From: Burkholderia cenocepacia
Lineage (GTDB): Bacteria > Pseudomonadota > Gammaproteobacteria > Burkholderiales > Burkholderiaceae
Direction: 5' to 3'
DNA length: 64,000 nucleotides
NCBI RefSeq assembly: GCF_900446215.1
Contig: NZ_UAQZ01000012.1
Location: 930,001 to 994,000, forward strand
Part shown: positions 45,578 through 54,885 of the stretch, piece after piece
Layout: every line of letters begins with the position of its first letter
Position numbering within the stretch: the first letter of the stretch is position 1
The notes under the pieces: model-generated
What the model saw: the letters and a program-made list of their open reading frames with translations, nothing else
Told to the model about the DNA's origin: nothing
Database searches by the model: none
Translations under genes and position numbers: made by a program

Positions 45578-47182
45578 ATGTCCGGCCATCCGCCCCCTTC
45601 CGCATCGATCACCGTCCGCGACGCGGTCGTCGACCTGCTCCGGCAGTTCGGCATCGACCGCGTGTTCGGCAATCCCGGTTCGACCGAGCTGCCGATGTTC
45701 CGCGACTTCCCCGACGATTTCCGCTACGTGCTCGGCCTGCACGAAGCCGTCGTGGTCGGGATGGCCGACGGCCATGCACAGGCCACCGGCAATGCGGCGG
45801 TCGTCAACCTGCATTCGGCGGCGGGTGTCGGCAACGCGATGGGCAATCTGTTTACCGCGTTCAAGAACCGCACCCCGCTGATCGTCACCGCGGGCCAGCA
45901 GGCGCGCGCGATTCTGCCGTTCGATCCGTTCCTCGGCGCGACGCAGGCCGCCGAGCTGCCGAAGCCGTACGTGAAATGGAGCATCGAGCCGGCGCGGGCG
46001 CAGGACGTGCCGGCCGCGATCGCGCGCGCGTACCGCATCGCGATGCAGGAGCCGCGCGGCCCCGTGTTCGTGTCGATCCCGGTCGACGACTGGGACCAGC
46101 CGGCCGAACGGCTGCCGCGGCGCGACGTCAGCAGCATCGTGCGGCCCGATCCCGACGCGCTCGCGCGGCTCGGCGACGCGCTCGACGCCGCGCGGCGCCC
46201 GGCGTTCGTGGTCGGCGCGGCCGTCGATCGCGCGGGAGCATGGGACGACGTCGTGCGCCTGGCCGAGCGGCACCGGGCGCGCGTGTACGTCGCGCCGATG
46301 TCGGGGCGCTGCAGCTTTCCGGAAGACCATCCGCTGTTCGCCGGCTTCCTGCCCGCGATTCGCGAGAAGATCATCGCGCGGCTCGACGGGCACGATCTCG
46401 TGTTCGCGTTCGGCGCGCCCGCGTTCACCTATCACATCGAAGGCTTCGGCCCGCACGTGCCGCCGGGCGCGACGCTCGTGCAGCTCGTCGACGATCCGGG
46501 CGTCGCCGCGTGGACGCCGTCGGGCGATGCGGTCGTCGGCAATTTGCGGCTCGCCGCGCGCGACCTGCTCGCGCGACCGGCGCCGCCCGAGCGGCCGATG
46601 CCCGCGGCGCGCGCGCCGCGGGTACGCGTCGACGCGCCCGCCGCCGGCGAGCGCATGTCGGTCGCGTTCGCGCTGCAGACGCTCGCCGACGTGCGCGACG
46701 CGTCCGACATCGTCGTCGAGGAGGCGCCGAGCGCGCGGCCGGTGATGCAGGAGCATCTGCCGTTCACGCGCAGCGGCACGTTCTACACGATGGACAGCGG
46801 CGGGCTCGGCTACGGGATGCCGGCCGCGGTCGGCGTCGCGCTCGCGCAGCCGGGCCGGCGCGTGATCGGGCTGATCGGCGACGGCTCGAGCCTGTATTCG
46901 ATCCAGGCGTTGTGGAGCGCCGCGCAGCTGAAACTGCCGATCACGTTCGTGATCCTGAACAACCGGCGTTACGCGGCGCTGCAGGATTTCGCGCCCGTGT
47001 TCGGCTTTGGTCCGGGCGACCCGGTGCAGGGCACCGAGCTGCCCGACCTGGATTTCGTCGCGCTCGCGCAAGGGATGGGCTGCCGCGGCGTGCGCGTCGC
47101 CGAAGCGGCGAAGCTGCGCGACACGCTGACCGACGCGCTGCGTGCCGCGACGCCGGTCGTCGTCGAAGTCGAGATTGCGTGA
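45578..47182 (+). CDS. mdlC: Benzoylformate decarboxylase-like thiamine diphosphate enzyme
   Basis: This 534-residue enzyme starts at the ATG at 45578, behind CGAGGAGAC. Active-site positions match Pseudomonas putida benzoylformate decarboxylase with a constant offset of nine: Ser35 (GNPGSTELP, for Ser26), Glu56 (LGLHEAVVVG, for Glu47) and His79 (VNLHSAAGVG, for His70). The second catalytic His is in SFPEDHPLFAG. The cofactor site is IGDGSSLYSIQALWS...NNRRYAAL. The enzyme decarboxylates aryl 2-oxo acids to aldehydes, which the aldehyde dehydrogenase encoded next (29 bases on) would oxidise. No mandelate dehydrogenase or racemase lies nearby, so the natural substrate may be another 2-oxo acid. 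Confidence 0.91.
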   Translation: MSGHPPPSASITVRDAVVDLLRQFGIDRVFGNPGSTELPMFRDFPDDFRYVLGLHEAVVVGMADGHAQATGNAAVVNLHSAAGVGNAMGNLFTAFKNRTPLIVTAGQQARAILPFDPFLGATQAAELPKPYVKWSIEPARAQDVPAAIARAYRIAMQEPRGPVFVSIPVDDWDQPAERLPRRDVSSIVRPDPDALARLGDALDAARRPAFVVGAAVDRAGAWDDVVRLAERHRARVYVAPMSGRCSFPEDHPLFAGFLPAIREKIIARLDGHDLVFAFGAPAFTYHIEGFGPHVPPGATLVQLVDDPGVAAWTPSGDAVVGNLRLAARDLLARPAPPERPMPAARAPRVRVDAPAAGERMSVAFALQTLADVRDASDIVVEEAPSARPVMQEHLPFTRSGTFYTMDSGGLGYGMPAAVGVALAQPGRRVIGLIGDGSSLYSIQALWSAAQLKLPITFVILNNRRYAALQDFAPVFGFGPGDPVQGTELPDLDFVALAQGMGCRGVRVAEAAKLRDTLTDALRAATPVVVEVEIA

Positions 47183-47211
47183 CGCGCCGCGCGCGTCCTT
47201 CCGGAGATTCC

Positions 47212-48663
47212 ATGCAAACCGTAGCGATGCTGATCGGCGGCGAACGCCGCCACTCGTCCGGCGGCGCGACCTTCGTGCGCCGCAACCCGCTCGACGGCCA
47301 AGTCGCGTCCGAAGCGCCCGCATGCACCGTCGACGATGCGCGCGCGGCGGCCGATGCGGCTGCCCGTGCATTTCCCGACTGGGCCGCGCTCGGGCCCGGC
47401 GCGCGGCGCGCCTTGCTGCTGAAGGCGGCCGCCGCGCTCGAAGCGAAGCACGACCAGTTCGTTGCGGCGATGGCGGCCGAGACGGGGGCGTCCGCGCTGT
47501 GGGCCGGCTTCAACGTTCACCTCGCGGCGAGCGGGCTCGTCGAGGCCGCGTCGCTCACCACGCAGGTCGGCGGCGAGCTGATTCCGTCCGACGTGCCGGG
47601 CTCGCTCGCGATGGGCGTGCGGCAACCGGCCGGCGTCGTGCTCGGCATCGCGCCGTGGAACGCGCCGGTGATCCTCGCGACGCGCGCGCTCGCGCTGCCG
47701 CTCGCGTGCGGCAACACGGTCGTGCTGAAGGGCTCGGAGCTGTGTCCCGTCACGCACGGGCTGATCGTCGAGGCGCTGCAGGAGGCCGGACTGCCGCCGG
47801 GCGTCGTCAACTTCGTGACGAACGCGCCCGACGATGCGGGCGCCGTCGTCGATGCGCTGATCGCGCATCCGGCCGTGCGCCGCGTGAATTTCACCGGCTC
47901 GACGCGGGTCGGGCGGCTCGTCGCGCAAGCGTGCGCGCGTCACCTGAAGCCGTCGGTGCTGGAACTCGGCGGCAAGGCGCCGTTCGTCGTGCTCGACGAT
48001 GCCGATCTCGACGCGGCGGTCGCCGCGGCCGCATTCGGCGCATTCGCGAATTCCGGGCAGATCTGCATGTCGACCGAGCGCATCGTCGTCGACGCGGCGA
48101 TCGCCGATGCGTTCGTCTCGAAGCTCGCCGACAAGGCCGCGTCGCTGCCGCTCGGCGATCCGCGCAACGGGCCCGTCGTGCTCGGTTCGCTGATCGACAC
48201 GAAGGCGGTCGAGCGCTGCAACGCGCTGATCGACGATGCGCTCGCGCACGGCGCGACGCTGCTGTGCGGCGGCAAGGCCGACACCACGCTGTTCCCGGCG
48301 ACGCTGCTCGACCATGTGACGCCGGCGATGCGCATCTACGCGGAAGAATCGTTCGGCCCGGTGAAGGGCATCGTGCGCGTCGACGGCGAGGAGGCCGCGA
48401 TCCGTTGCGCGAACGACAACGCGTTCGGGCTGGCGTCGGCCGTGTTCAGCCGCGACGTCGCGCGGGCGCTGCGCGTCGCGGCGCGCATCGAATCGGGCAT
48501 CTGTCACGTGAACGGCCCGACCGTGCACGACGAGGCGCAGATGCCGTTCGGCGGCGTGAAGGACAGCGGTTTCGGCCACTTCGGCGGCAAGGCAGGCATC
48601 GCCGCGTTCACCGACCTGCGCTGGATCACCGTGCAGACGGCGCCGCGCCACTATCCGTTCTGA
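47212..48663 (+). CDS. NAD(P)-dependent aromatic aldehyde dehydrogenase (vanillin/benzaldehyde type)
   Basis: This 483-residue enzyme starts at the ATG at 47212 behind CGGAG. Family marks: catalytic Asn in GIAPWNAPVIL, general-base Glu in LELGGKAP, nucleophile Cys in NSGQICMSTERI, FTGSTRVGRLV cofactor loop and PFGGVKDSGFGHFGG. This ICMSTER form belongs to the salicylaldehyde/vanillin/benzaldehyde group. It should oxidise the aldehyde produced by the upstream decarboxylase to a carboxylate, e.g. benzaldehyde to benzoate. It is tightly spaced between mdlC and a ketopantoate-reductase-like gene, so the three form one operon. Confidence 0.92.
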   Translation: MQTVAMLIGGERRHSSGGATFVRRNPLDGQVASEAPACTVDDARAAADAAARAFPDWAALGPGARRALLLKAAAALEAKHDQFVAAMAAETGASALWAGFNVHLAASGLVEAASLTTQVGGELIPSDVPGSLAMGVRQPAGVVLGIAPWNAPVILATRALALPLACGNTVVLKGSELCPVTHGLIVEALQEAGLPPGVVNFVTNAPDDAGAVVDALIAHPAVRRVNFTGSTRVGRLVAQACARHLKPSVLELGGKAPFVVLDDADLDAAVAAAAFGAFANSGQICMSTERIVVDAAIADAFVSKLADKAASLPLGDPRNGPVVLGSLIDTKAVERCNALIDDALAHGATLLCGGKADTTLFPATLLDHVTPAMRIYAEESFGPVKGIVRVDGEEAAIRCANDNAFGLASAVFSRDVARALRVAARIESGICHVNGPTVHDEAQMPFGGVKDSGFGHFGGKAGIAAFTDLRWITVQTAPRHYPF

Positions 48664-48677
48664 CGAGGCCGCCGACG

Positions 48678-49622
48678 ATGAGAATTGCAATTCTGGGCGC
48701 CGGCGCGATGGGCTCGCTGTTCGGCGCGCGGCTGGCCGAAAGCGGCGAAGCCGTCACGCTGATCGACGTGAACGATGCGCATCTCGATGCGATCCGCCGC
48801 GACGGGCTGCGCATCGACGACGACCGCGGCGAACGACGCATTCGCACGCTGCAGGCCGTGCGGCCGGACGCCGCGAATGCGGCCGCGGCCGCCGCGCCCG
48901 ACACACCGTTCGATCTGCTGATCGTTTTCACCAAATCGCTGCACACGCGCGCCGCGCTCGACGGCGTGCGCGCGCTGCTGACGCCGGACACGTTCGTGCT
49001 GACGTTGCAGAACGGGCTCGGCAACGTCGAGACGCTGAATGCGTTCGTGCCGCTCGAGCGCATCCTGGTCGGCGTGACGACGTGGCCGGCCGATGCGGCC
49101 GGGCCCGCGCACGTGCGCTCGCACGGCGCCGGCACGATCCGCATGATGACGGCCGACGGCGCGGCACGCCCGTTCGCGACGGCCGTGGCCGACACGCTGT
49201 CGCGCGCGGGGCTCGCCTGCACGCTCGATGCCGACGTGTGGGCCGCGATCTGGGAGAAGGTCGCGTTCAACGCGGCGCTCAACACGCTGTGCGCGACGAC
49301 GGGTTGCACCGTCGATCAGCTCGGCCATCATCAGGACGGGCCGCGGCTCGCGCTGGCGATCGCGGCCGAGACGGCCGCCGTCGCGCGCGCGAAGGGCATT
49401 GCGGTCGACGGCGAGCGCGTCGCACGCAACGTCGAGCATGCGATTCGCGACCATCGCGGCCATCGCCCGTCGATGCTGCAGGACGTGCTCGCGGGCCGCC
49501 GCACCGAAATCGACGCGATCAGCGGCAAGGTCGTCGCGGCCGCGCGCGAAGCGGGCGTCGCGGTGCCGCATGCCGAGACGCTGCTCGCGCTCGTCCGGTT
49601 GATCGACGCACGGACGAACTGA
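48678..49622 (+). CDS. Ketopantoate reductase (PanE/ApbA) family protein
   Basis: The protein has 314 residues from the ATG at 48678 (MRIAILGAGAMGSLFGARL), 14 bases after the dehydrogenase stop. It has the NADP-binding GxGxMG loop, the catalytic Lys segment IWEKVAFNAALNTLCATTG, and a late SMLQDVLAGRRTEIDAISG motif typical of PanE. Its place in a 2-oxo acid operon suggests that it may reduce the 2-oxo acid used by the decarboxylase, or work in reverse to form it from a 2-hydroxy acid, rather than serve pantothenate synthesis. That is an inference from position only. Confidence 0.88.
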   Translation: MRIAILGAGAMGSLFGARLAESGEAVTLIDVNDAHLDAIRRDGLRIDDDRGERRIRTLQAVRPDAANAAAAAAPDTPFDLLIVFTKSLHTRAALDGVRALLTPDTFVLTLQNGLGNVETLNAFVPLERILVGVTTWPADAAGPAHVRSHGAGTIRMMTADGAARPFATAVADTLSRAGLACTLDADVWAAIWEKVAFNAALNTLCATTGCTVDQLGHHQDGPRLALAIAAETAAVARAKGIAVDGERVARNVEHAIRDHRGHRPSMLQDVLAGRRTEIDAISGKVVAAAREAGVAVPHAETLLALVRLIDARTN

Positions 49623-49879
49623 GCCACAGGCCGGCGGCCGGCTCGCGCCGCATGACGATACGGAGGCCGCGCCCGTGGGGCGACGGCGCCGGGTCGTGAA
49701 GGGTGGAACAAGACGCCGACGCCGATGCACGGGCGCCGGTCGATGCACAGCACGAGATCCGGGCACGCATGCGCGCCAGCCCGGACAACCGGAGACGCCA
49801 TGAAAACCATCGAATGCCGTTGTCTTGCCGCGCGCCGTTCGCGCACGTTGCCGCCGACGTGCGGCGCCCGGGAGGCCGC

Positions 49880-51286
49880 ATGAGCACGCACGACGCACTG
49901 GATGGCCGGCGGCCGCCGTCGATCGACATCGGCACGACGCTCGACGACGGGCCGTTCACGCTGATGCAGCGCTGCGTGGTGCTGCTCGCCGCGCTCGCGA
50001 TCGTGCTCGACGGGTTCGACGGCCAGCTGATCGGCTTCGCGATTCCCGTGCTGATCCGCGAATGGGGTATCACGCGCGGCGCGTTCGCGCCGGCCGTCGC
50101 GGCGGGGCTGGTCGGGATGGGCATCGGCAGCGCGTGCGCGGGGCTCGTCGCGGACCGCTTCGGCCGCCGCCAGGCCGTGATCGGCAGCGTGTTCCTGTTC
50201 GGCCTCGCGACCTGCGCGATCGGGTTCGCGCCCGACGTCGCGACGATCGCGATGCTGCGCTTTTGCGCCGGGCTCGGGATCGGCGGCGCGTTGCCGACGG
50301 CCACGACGATGACCGCCGAATACACGCCCGCGCGGCGCCGCACGATGATGGTGACCGCGACGATCGTCTGCGTGCCGCTCGGCGGGATGCTGGCCGGCCT
50401 GTTCGCGCACGAGGTGCTGCCGCGCTACGGCTGGCGCGGGCTGTTCTTCGCGGGCGGCGCGTTGCCGCTCGTGCTCGGCTTCGTGCTGATGCGCGCGTTG
50501 CCCGAGTCGCCGCGCTATCTCGCGCGACGCCCCGCACGCTGGCCGGAACTCGGCGCGCTGCTCGCGCGGATGCAGCGGCCGGTCGCGCCGGGCACCGTGT
50601 TCACCGATACGAAGGACGCCCGCGCGCCGGGCAGCCGCGGGGGCTTCGGCGCGCTGTTCGCGAGCGGCCAGGCGCGCGACACGATCGCGCTGTGGTGCGC
50701 GTTCTTCATGTGCCTGCTCGCCGTGTACGCGGCGTTCAGCTGGCTGCCGACGATGCTCGCGGCGAGCGGGTTGAGCGTGTCGGTCGCGGGCTCGGGGCTC
50801 ACCGCGTACAACCTCGGCGGCGTGATCGGCGCGTTGTTGTGCGCATGGGCGATCGCGCATGCGGGCTCGCGCTGGCCGCTCGCGCTGTGCAGCATCGGCG
50901 GCGCGGCGAGCGCGGTGTGGCTGATGGGTGTCGATGCGAGCCGCCATACGGGTTGGCTGATCGTCGGGCTCGGCCTGCACGGGCTATTCGTCAACGCGGT
51001 GCAGTCGACGATGTATGCGCTGTGCGCGTACATCTATCCGACGGCCGTGCGTGCGACAGGCACCGCGAGTGCGCTCGCGTTCGGCCGGCTCGGCGCGATT
51101 CTCAGCGCATTCGCGGGCGCGATCGTGATCACGGCGGGCGGCGCGGGCGCGTATCTGACGATGCTGGCCGTGGCGATGGGCGTGGTGTGCGTCGCGCTGC
51201 TCGCGGTGCGGCGGCACATTCCGCGGCTGTCGCGCGTGCCCGCGCCGCCGCGCGAAGGGGAGGAACTCGCCCGCCCGTCGTCGTGA
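49880..51286 (+). CDS. MFS transporter of the aromatic acid:H+ symporter (AAHS) type
   Basis: The 468-residue protein starts best at the ATG at 49880 (MSTHDALDG), behind GGGAGGCC. It has 12 predicted helices. The first is LLAALAIVLDGFDGQLIGFAIP, with the DGFD motif of the AAHS family (PcaK/BenK), and the loop after helix 2 reads GLVADRFGRRQAVIG. It should import an aromatic acid, or another small acid, with protons. It lies 257 bases after the reductase gene on the same strand, probably serving uptake for the same pathway. A G+C-rich gap with no gene separates them. It is convergent with kynA across a 20-base gap. Confidence 0.9.
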   Translation: MSTHDALDGRRPPSIDIGTTLDDGPFTLMQRCVVLLAALAIVLDGFDGQLIGFAIPVLIREWGITRGAFAPAVAAGLVGMGIGSACAGLVADRFGRRQAVIGSVFLFGLATCAIGFAPDVATIAMLRFCAGLGIGGALPTATTMTAEYTPARRRTMMVTATIVCVPLGGMLAGLFAHEVLPRYGWRGLFFAGGALPLVLGFVLMRALPESPRYLARRPARWPELGALLARMQRPVAPGTVFTDTKDARAPGSRGGFGALFASGQARDTIALWCAFFMCLLAVYAAFSWLPTMLAASGLSVSVAGSGLTAYNLGGVIGALLCAWAIAHAGSRWPLALCSIGGAASAVWLMGVDASRHTGWLIVGLGLHGLFVNAVQSTMYALCAYIYPTAVRATGTASALAFGRLGAILSAFAGAIVITAGGAGAYLTMLAVAMGVVCVALLAVRRHIPRLSRVPAPPREGEELARPSS

Positions 51287-51306
51287 CGGCGGGCGCGTGA
51301 CGTGCG

Positions 51307-52257
51307 TTACAGCGTGGTGCGCACGTGCCAGAGCTCGGGGAACAGCACGACGTCGAGCATCTTGCGCAGGTACGGCGCGCCGCTCGTGCCGCCGGTGCCC
51401 TGCTTGAAGCCGATGATGCGTTCGACCGTCGTCACGTGACGGAAGCGCCACTGACGGAACGCATCCTCGAGATCGACCAGTTCCTCGGCCATCTCGTACA
51501 GCTCCCAGTGCTGCTGCGGATGACGATAGACCTCGAGCCACGCGGCTTCGACCGTCTCGTCGTGCCGCATCGGCTGCGTCCAGTCGCGCTCGAGCCGCTC
51601 GGGCGCGATCGGGAACCCGCGCCGCGCGAGCAGGCGCACGACCTCGTCGTAGAACGACGGCGCCTCGAGCGTCGCGCGCACCTGTTCGAGGATGTCGGGC
51701 CGGTGCGCATGCGGCTGCAGCATCTGCGCGTTCTTGTTGCCGAGCAGGAATTCGAGCTGGCGATACTGGTACGACTGGAAGCCCGACGACTGGCCGAGAT
51801 ACGGCCGCATCGCCGAATACTCGGACGGCGTCATCGTCGACAGCACGTTCCACGCCTGTACCAGCTGCTCGAGGATGCGCGACACGCGCGCGAGCATCTT
51901 GAACGCGGGCGGCAGCGCGTCCGTGCGCACTGCATCGAGCGCGCCGCGCAATTCGAACAGCGCAAGCTTCATCCACAGCTCGCTCGTCTGATGCTGAATG
52001 ATGAACAGCATCTCGTTGTGATCGGGCGACAGCGGATGCTGCGCGTCGAGGATCGAATTCAGCGACAGGTAGTCGCCATAGCTCATCGACTTCGAGAAAT
52101 CGAGCTGCGCGTTGTGCCAGCCGGCTTGAGCGTCGGCCTCGCCCGGCACGTGCGGGGCTTCGTGCGCGGCTTGCGCCGGTTGTGCGGCGCGTGCGCCCGA
52201 GAACGGGCAGCCTGCCGGCGCGTCGCCGCCGGGGGGCTGCATATGACCAGAATTCAC
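51307..52257 (-). CDS. kynA: Tryptophan 2,3-dioxygenase
   Basis: This heme enzyme opens the indole ring of L-tryptophan to give N-formylkynurenine. The chosen GTG start at 52257 has a well-placed GGAGAA; an ATG five codons on is possible. The first 45 residues are a Pro/Ala/Gly-rich extension before the conserved core MSYGDYLSLNSILDAQHP. Other marks are the HNEMLFIIQHQTSELWMK helix with the distal His, FQSYQYRQLEFLLGN, and the C-terminal KQGTGGTSGAPYLRKML with the substrate-binding Thr; the axial His is in WRFRHVTTVER. It is the third gene of the kynBUA order. Confidence 0.96.
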   Translation of the reverse strand: MNSGHMQPPGGDAPAGCPFSGARAAQPAQAAHEAPHVPGEADAQAGWHNAQLDFSKSMSYGDYLSLNSILDAQHPLSPDHNEMLFIIQHQTSELWMKLALFELRGALDAVRTDALPPAFKMLARVSRILEQLVQAWNVLSTMTPSEYSAMRPYLGQSSGFQSYQYRQLEFLLGNKNAQMLQPHAHRPDILEQVRATLEAPSFYDEVVRLLARRGFPIAPERLERDWTQPMRHDETVEAAWLEVYRHPQQHWELYEMAEELVDLEDAFRQWRFRHVTTVERIIGFKQGTGGTSGAPYLRKMLDVVLFPELWHVRTTL

Positions 52258-52332
52258 GACTTTCTCCAGATTTGAATGATGAATGCGCGGCGCGCCGCCG
52301 TTGCATGCGGTGCGCGCGCCGCGCAGAACCGG

Positions 52333-53589
52333 TCAGGTCACCGCGCCGCGTTCGGCGAACTCGGGCGCCTTCCACGCGTCGGTGGCGAGGATGTCGCGCA
52401 GCGTCTCGACCGCATCCCACACGTCGGCGAAGCGCGTATAGAGCGGCGTGAAGCCGAAGCGCAGCACGTACGGCTCGCGGTAGTCGCCGATCACGCCGCG
52501 CGCGATCAGCGCCTGCATCACTTCGTAGCCGTGCGGATGCTCGAAGCTCGCCTGCGAGCCGCGCTGGTGATGCGCACGCGGCGTGACGAGCTTCAGCGAC
52601 AGGCCCGCGCAGCGCGCTTCGACGAGCGCGATGAAGGCATCGGTCAACGCGAGCGACTTGCGGCGGATCGCGTCCATGTCGGTCTGCAGGAACACGTCGA
52701 GCCCGCATTCGACCATCGACATCGACACGATCGGCTGCGTGCCGCACAGGAAGCGCGCGATGCCCGGATCGGGCGCGAAGCCCGGCTGCATCGCGAACGG
52801 CGCGCGGTGGCCCCACCAGCCGGACAGCGGCTGCGAGAAATGCGCGAGATGGCGTTGCGGCACCCACACGAACGCGGGCGAGCCGGGGCCGCCGTTCAGG
52901 TACTTGTACGTGCAGCCGACCGCACCGTCCGCGCGCGCGCCGTTCAGGTCGACCGGCACTGCGCCGGCCGAGTGCGCGAGATCCCACAGCATCAGCGCGC
53001 CCGCGTCGTGCACCAGCTGTGTGACGGCCGGCATGTCGTGCATGTAGCCGGTGCGGTAGTTCACGTGCGTGATCATCGCGACGGCCGTGTCCGCGCCGAG
53101 CGCGCCGGGCAGGTCGGCCGGATCGTCGATCAGGCGCAGCGTGTAGCCGCCGCCGAGCTGGTCGATCAGCCCCTGCGCGATGTACAGGTCGGTCGGGAAG
53201 TTCGAGCGCTCCGACACGATCACCCGGCGCTCGGGCGCACGCTCGGCCTGGTGGCGCAGCATCGCCGACAGCAGCTTGAACAGGTTGATCGAGATGGTGT
53301 CGGTGACGACCGTCTCGCCGGGCGCGCCGCCGATCAGCGTCGCGAGCTTGTCGCCGAGGCGGCGCGGCAGCGCGAACCAGCCGGCCGTGTTCCAGCTGCG
53401 GATCAGGCCTTCGCCCCATTCGGCGCCGATCACCTGCTGCGCGCGGGCGGCCGATGCACGTGGCTGCGCGCCGAGCGAGTTGCCGTCGAGGTAGATCACG
53501 CCGTCCGGCAGCGAGAACTGGTCGCGCAGCGGGGCCAGCGGGTCGTCGCGGTCGAGCGCGAGCGCGTCTTCACGGGTCTTGATCATCAT
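52333..53589 (-). CDS. kynU: Kynureninase
   Basis: A 418-residue PLP enzyme that cleaves L-kynurenine to anthranilate and L-alanine. Two adjacent ATG codons at 53589 and 53586 could serve as start. Marks: YLDGNSLGAQPR, NFPTDLYIAQGL, LWDLAHSAGAVPVDL (cofactor Asp and His), and the PLP Lys in CTYKYLNGGPGSPAF. The gene lies 24 bases downstream of kynB and 75 bases upstream of kynA, in one operon. Together the three enzymes take tryptophan to anthranilate, which Burkholderia can use for quinolone signals or catabolism. No antABC or kmo gene is next to them. Confidence 0.96.
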   Translation of the reverse strand: MMIKTREDALALDRDDPLAPLRDQFSLPDGVIYLDGNSLGAQPRASAARAQQVIGAEWGEGLIRSWNTAGWFALPRRLGDKLATLIGGAPGETVVTDTISINLFKLLSAMLRHQAERAPERRVIVSERSNFPTDLYIAQGLIDQLGGGYTLRLIDDPADLPGALGADTAVAMITHVNYRTGYMHDMPAVTQLVHDAGALMLWDLAHSAGAVPVDLNGARADGAVGCTYKYLNGGPGSPAFVWVPQRHLAHFSQPLSGWWGHRAPFAMQPGFAPDPGIARFLCGTQPIVSMSMVECGLDVFLQTDMDAIRRKSLALTDAFIALVEARCAGLSLKLVTPRAHHQRGSQASFEHPHGYEVMQALIARGVIGDYREPYVLRFGFTPLYTRFADVWDAVETLRDILATDAWKAPEFAERGAVT

Positions 53590-53613
53590 GATGTGAGGTC
53601 GTAGGTCGGGTAA

Positions 53614-54255
53614 TCAGGAAGCCTGCGCGGGCAGCGCGCGCAGCACCGCACGCACGGGGCTCGCGTCGAGCGTCGCGAATTTGAGCGGCAGTGCGATCAG
53701 TTCGTAGTCGCCGGGCGGCACGTCGTCGAGCACGATGCCTTCGAGGATCGCCATCCGGTGCGCGCGCACGCGGCGATGCGCATCCATCGTCTTCGATTCC
53801 TGCGGGTCGAGCGACGGCGTATCGATGCCGATCAGCTTCACGCCGTGCGCGGCGAGCAGGTCGACGGTGTCGGGCGCGACCGCGCAGAAATTGCTGTCCC
53901 ATTGCTCGACCGCGGCGCGCGCATACGTGCGCAGCAGCACGCGCGGCGGTACGCCGTCGAGCGCGGCTTCCACGTCGGCCGGGCGCACGACCGGCGCCGC
54001 GCCGATGCAATGGATCACGCGGCACGGGCCGAGATAGGTGTCGAGCGGCACCGCGCCGATCGGCGCGCCGTCGGCGTCGTAGTGCAGCGGCGCGTCGCAG
54101 TGCGCGCCCGTGTGCGGCGACAGCGTCAGGCGCGCGACGTTGACCGGCGAACCGGCCTCCATCCGCCATACGCGCTCGACGGCAACCGGCGTATCGCCCG
54201 GCCACACGGGGGTGGCGGGGCTGACGGGCGGTGAGATGTCCCAGAGTGTGTCCAT
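53614..54255 (-). CDS. kynB: Kynurenine formamidase
   Basis: A 213-residue metal-dependent hydrolase of the cyclase family that converts N-formylkynurenine to kynurenine and formate. It carries the metal-site motif [12 protein letters not shown] near residue 48 (HxGxHxD), [17 protein letters not shown] at the start (typical of KynB), and [15 protein letters not shown] with the later HRMAILEGI His-Glu pair. It is the first gene of the kynBUA operon and is divergent from the Lrp-type regulator gene. Confidence 0.95.
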
Positions 54256-54300
54256 GGCATGACGAAGCGTGAGTCGATCCTTCGAATGATAGGTGGACGC

Positions 54301-54319
54301 TCGCAGAAAGTGCTTGCGA
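54301..54319. promoter_or_regulatory. Inverted repeat in the kynB/kynR gap
   Basis: TCGCA-N9-TGCGA (19 bases) lies centrally in the 129-base divergent gap. It is a plausible Lrp-type binding site for the adjacent regulator, but the arms are only five bases. Confidence 0.4.
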
Positions 54320-54384
54320 AATAAACATGGACAATCCGCCGGATTGGCAGATAATTCGACTCAGAGGGAAAACGGGGACCAAAA

Positions 54385-54885
54385 ATGCACGCGATCACGC
54401 TCGATGCCACCGACTGCCGGATTCTGGCGGTACTGCAGGAGGAGGGCAGAATCAGCAATCTCGACCTGGCCGAACGCATCTCGCTTTCGCCATCCGCCTG
54501 CCTGCGCCGCATGCGCCTGCTCGAGGAGCAGGGCGTGATCGAGCACTATCGCGCGTGCCTGAGCCGCGAGAAGCTCGGTTTCGAGCTCGAGGCGTTCGTG
54601 CAGGTGTCGATGCGCAACGAAGAGAATCAATGGCACGAGCGCTTCGCGGAAGCGCTGCGCGAATGGCCGGAGGTGGTCGGCGCGTTCGTCGTGACGGGCG
54701 AGAGCCACTATCTGCTGCGCGTGCTCGCGCACAACCTCAAGCACTATTCGGATTTCGTGCTGAACCGCCTCTACAAGGCGCCGGGCGTGATGGACATCCG
54801 GTCGAACATCGTGCTGCAGACGCTGAAGGACGAAGCCGGCGCGCCGGTCGGGCTCGCGCGCACGGGGGCGATCAAAGCGGTGTGA
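54385..54885 (+). CDS. kynR: Lrp/AsnC-family regulator of the kynurenine operon
   Basis: This 166-residue protein starts at the ATG at 54385 (MHAITLDATDCRIL). The helix-turn-helix reads RISNLDLAERISLSPSACLRRMRLL. The C-terminal RAM domain is recognisable in EAFVQVSMRNEENQ, VVGAFVVTGESHYLLRVLA and GVMDIRSNIVLQTLKD. It is divergent from kynB and matches KynR, which in Pseudomonas activates kyn genes in response to kynurenine. The ligand here is an inference from synteny. Its 3' end overlaps the convergent flavin reductase gene by 14 bases. Confidence 0.9.
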   Translation: MHAITLDATDCRILAVLQEEGRISNLDLAERISLSPSACLRRMRLLEEQGVIEHYRACLSREKLGFELEAFVQVSMRNEENQWHERFAEALREWPEVVGAFVVTGESHYLLRVLAHNLKHYSDFVLNRLYKAPGVMDIRSNIVLQTLKDEAGAPVGLARTGAIKAV

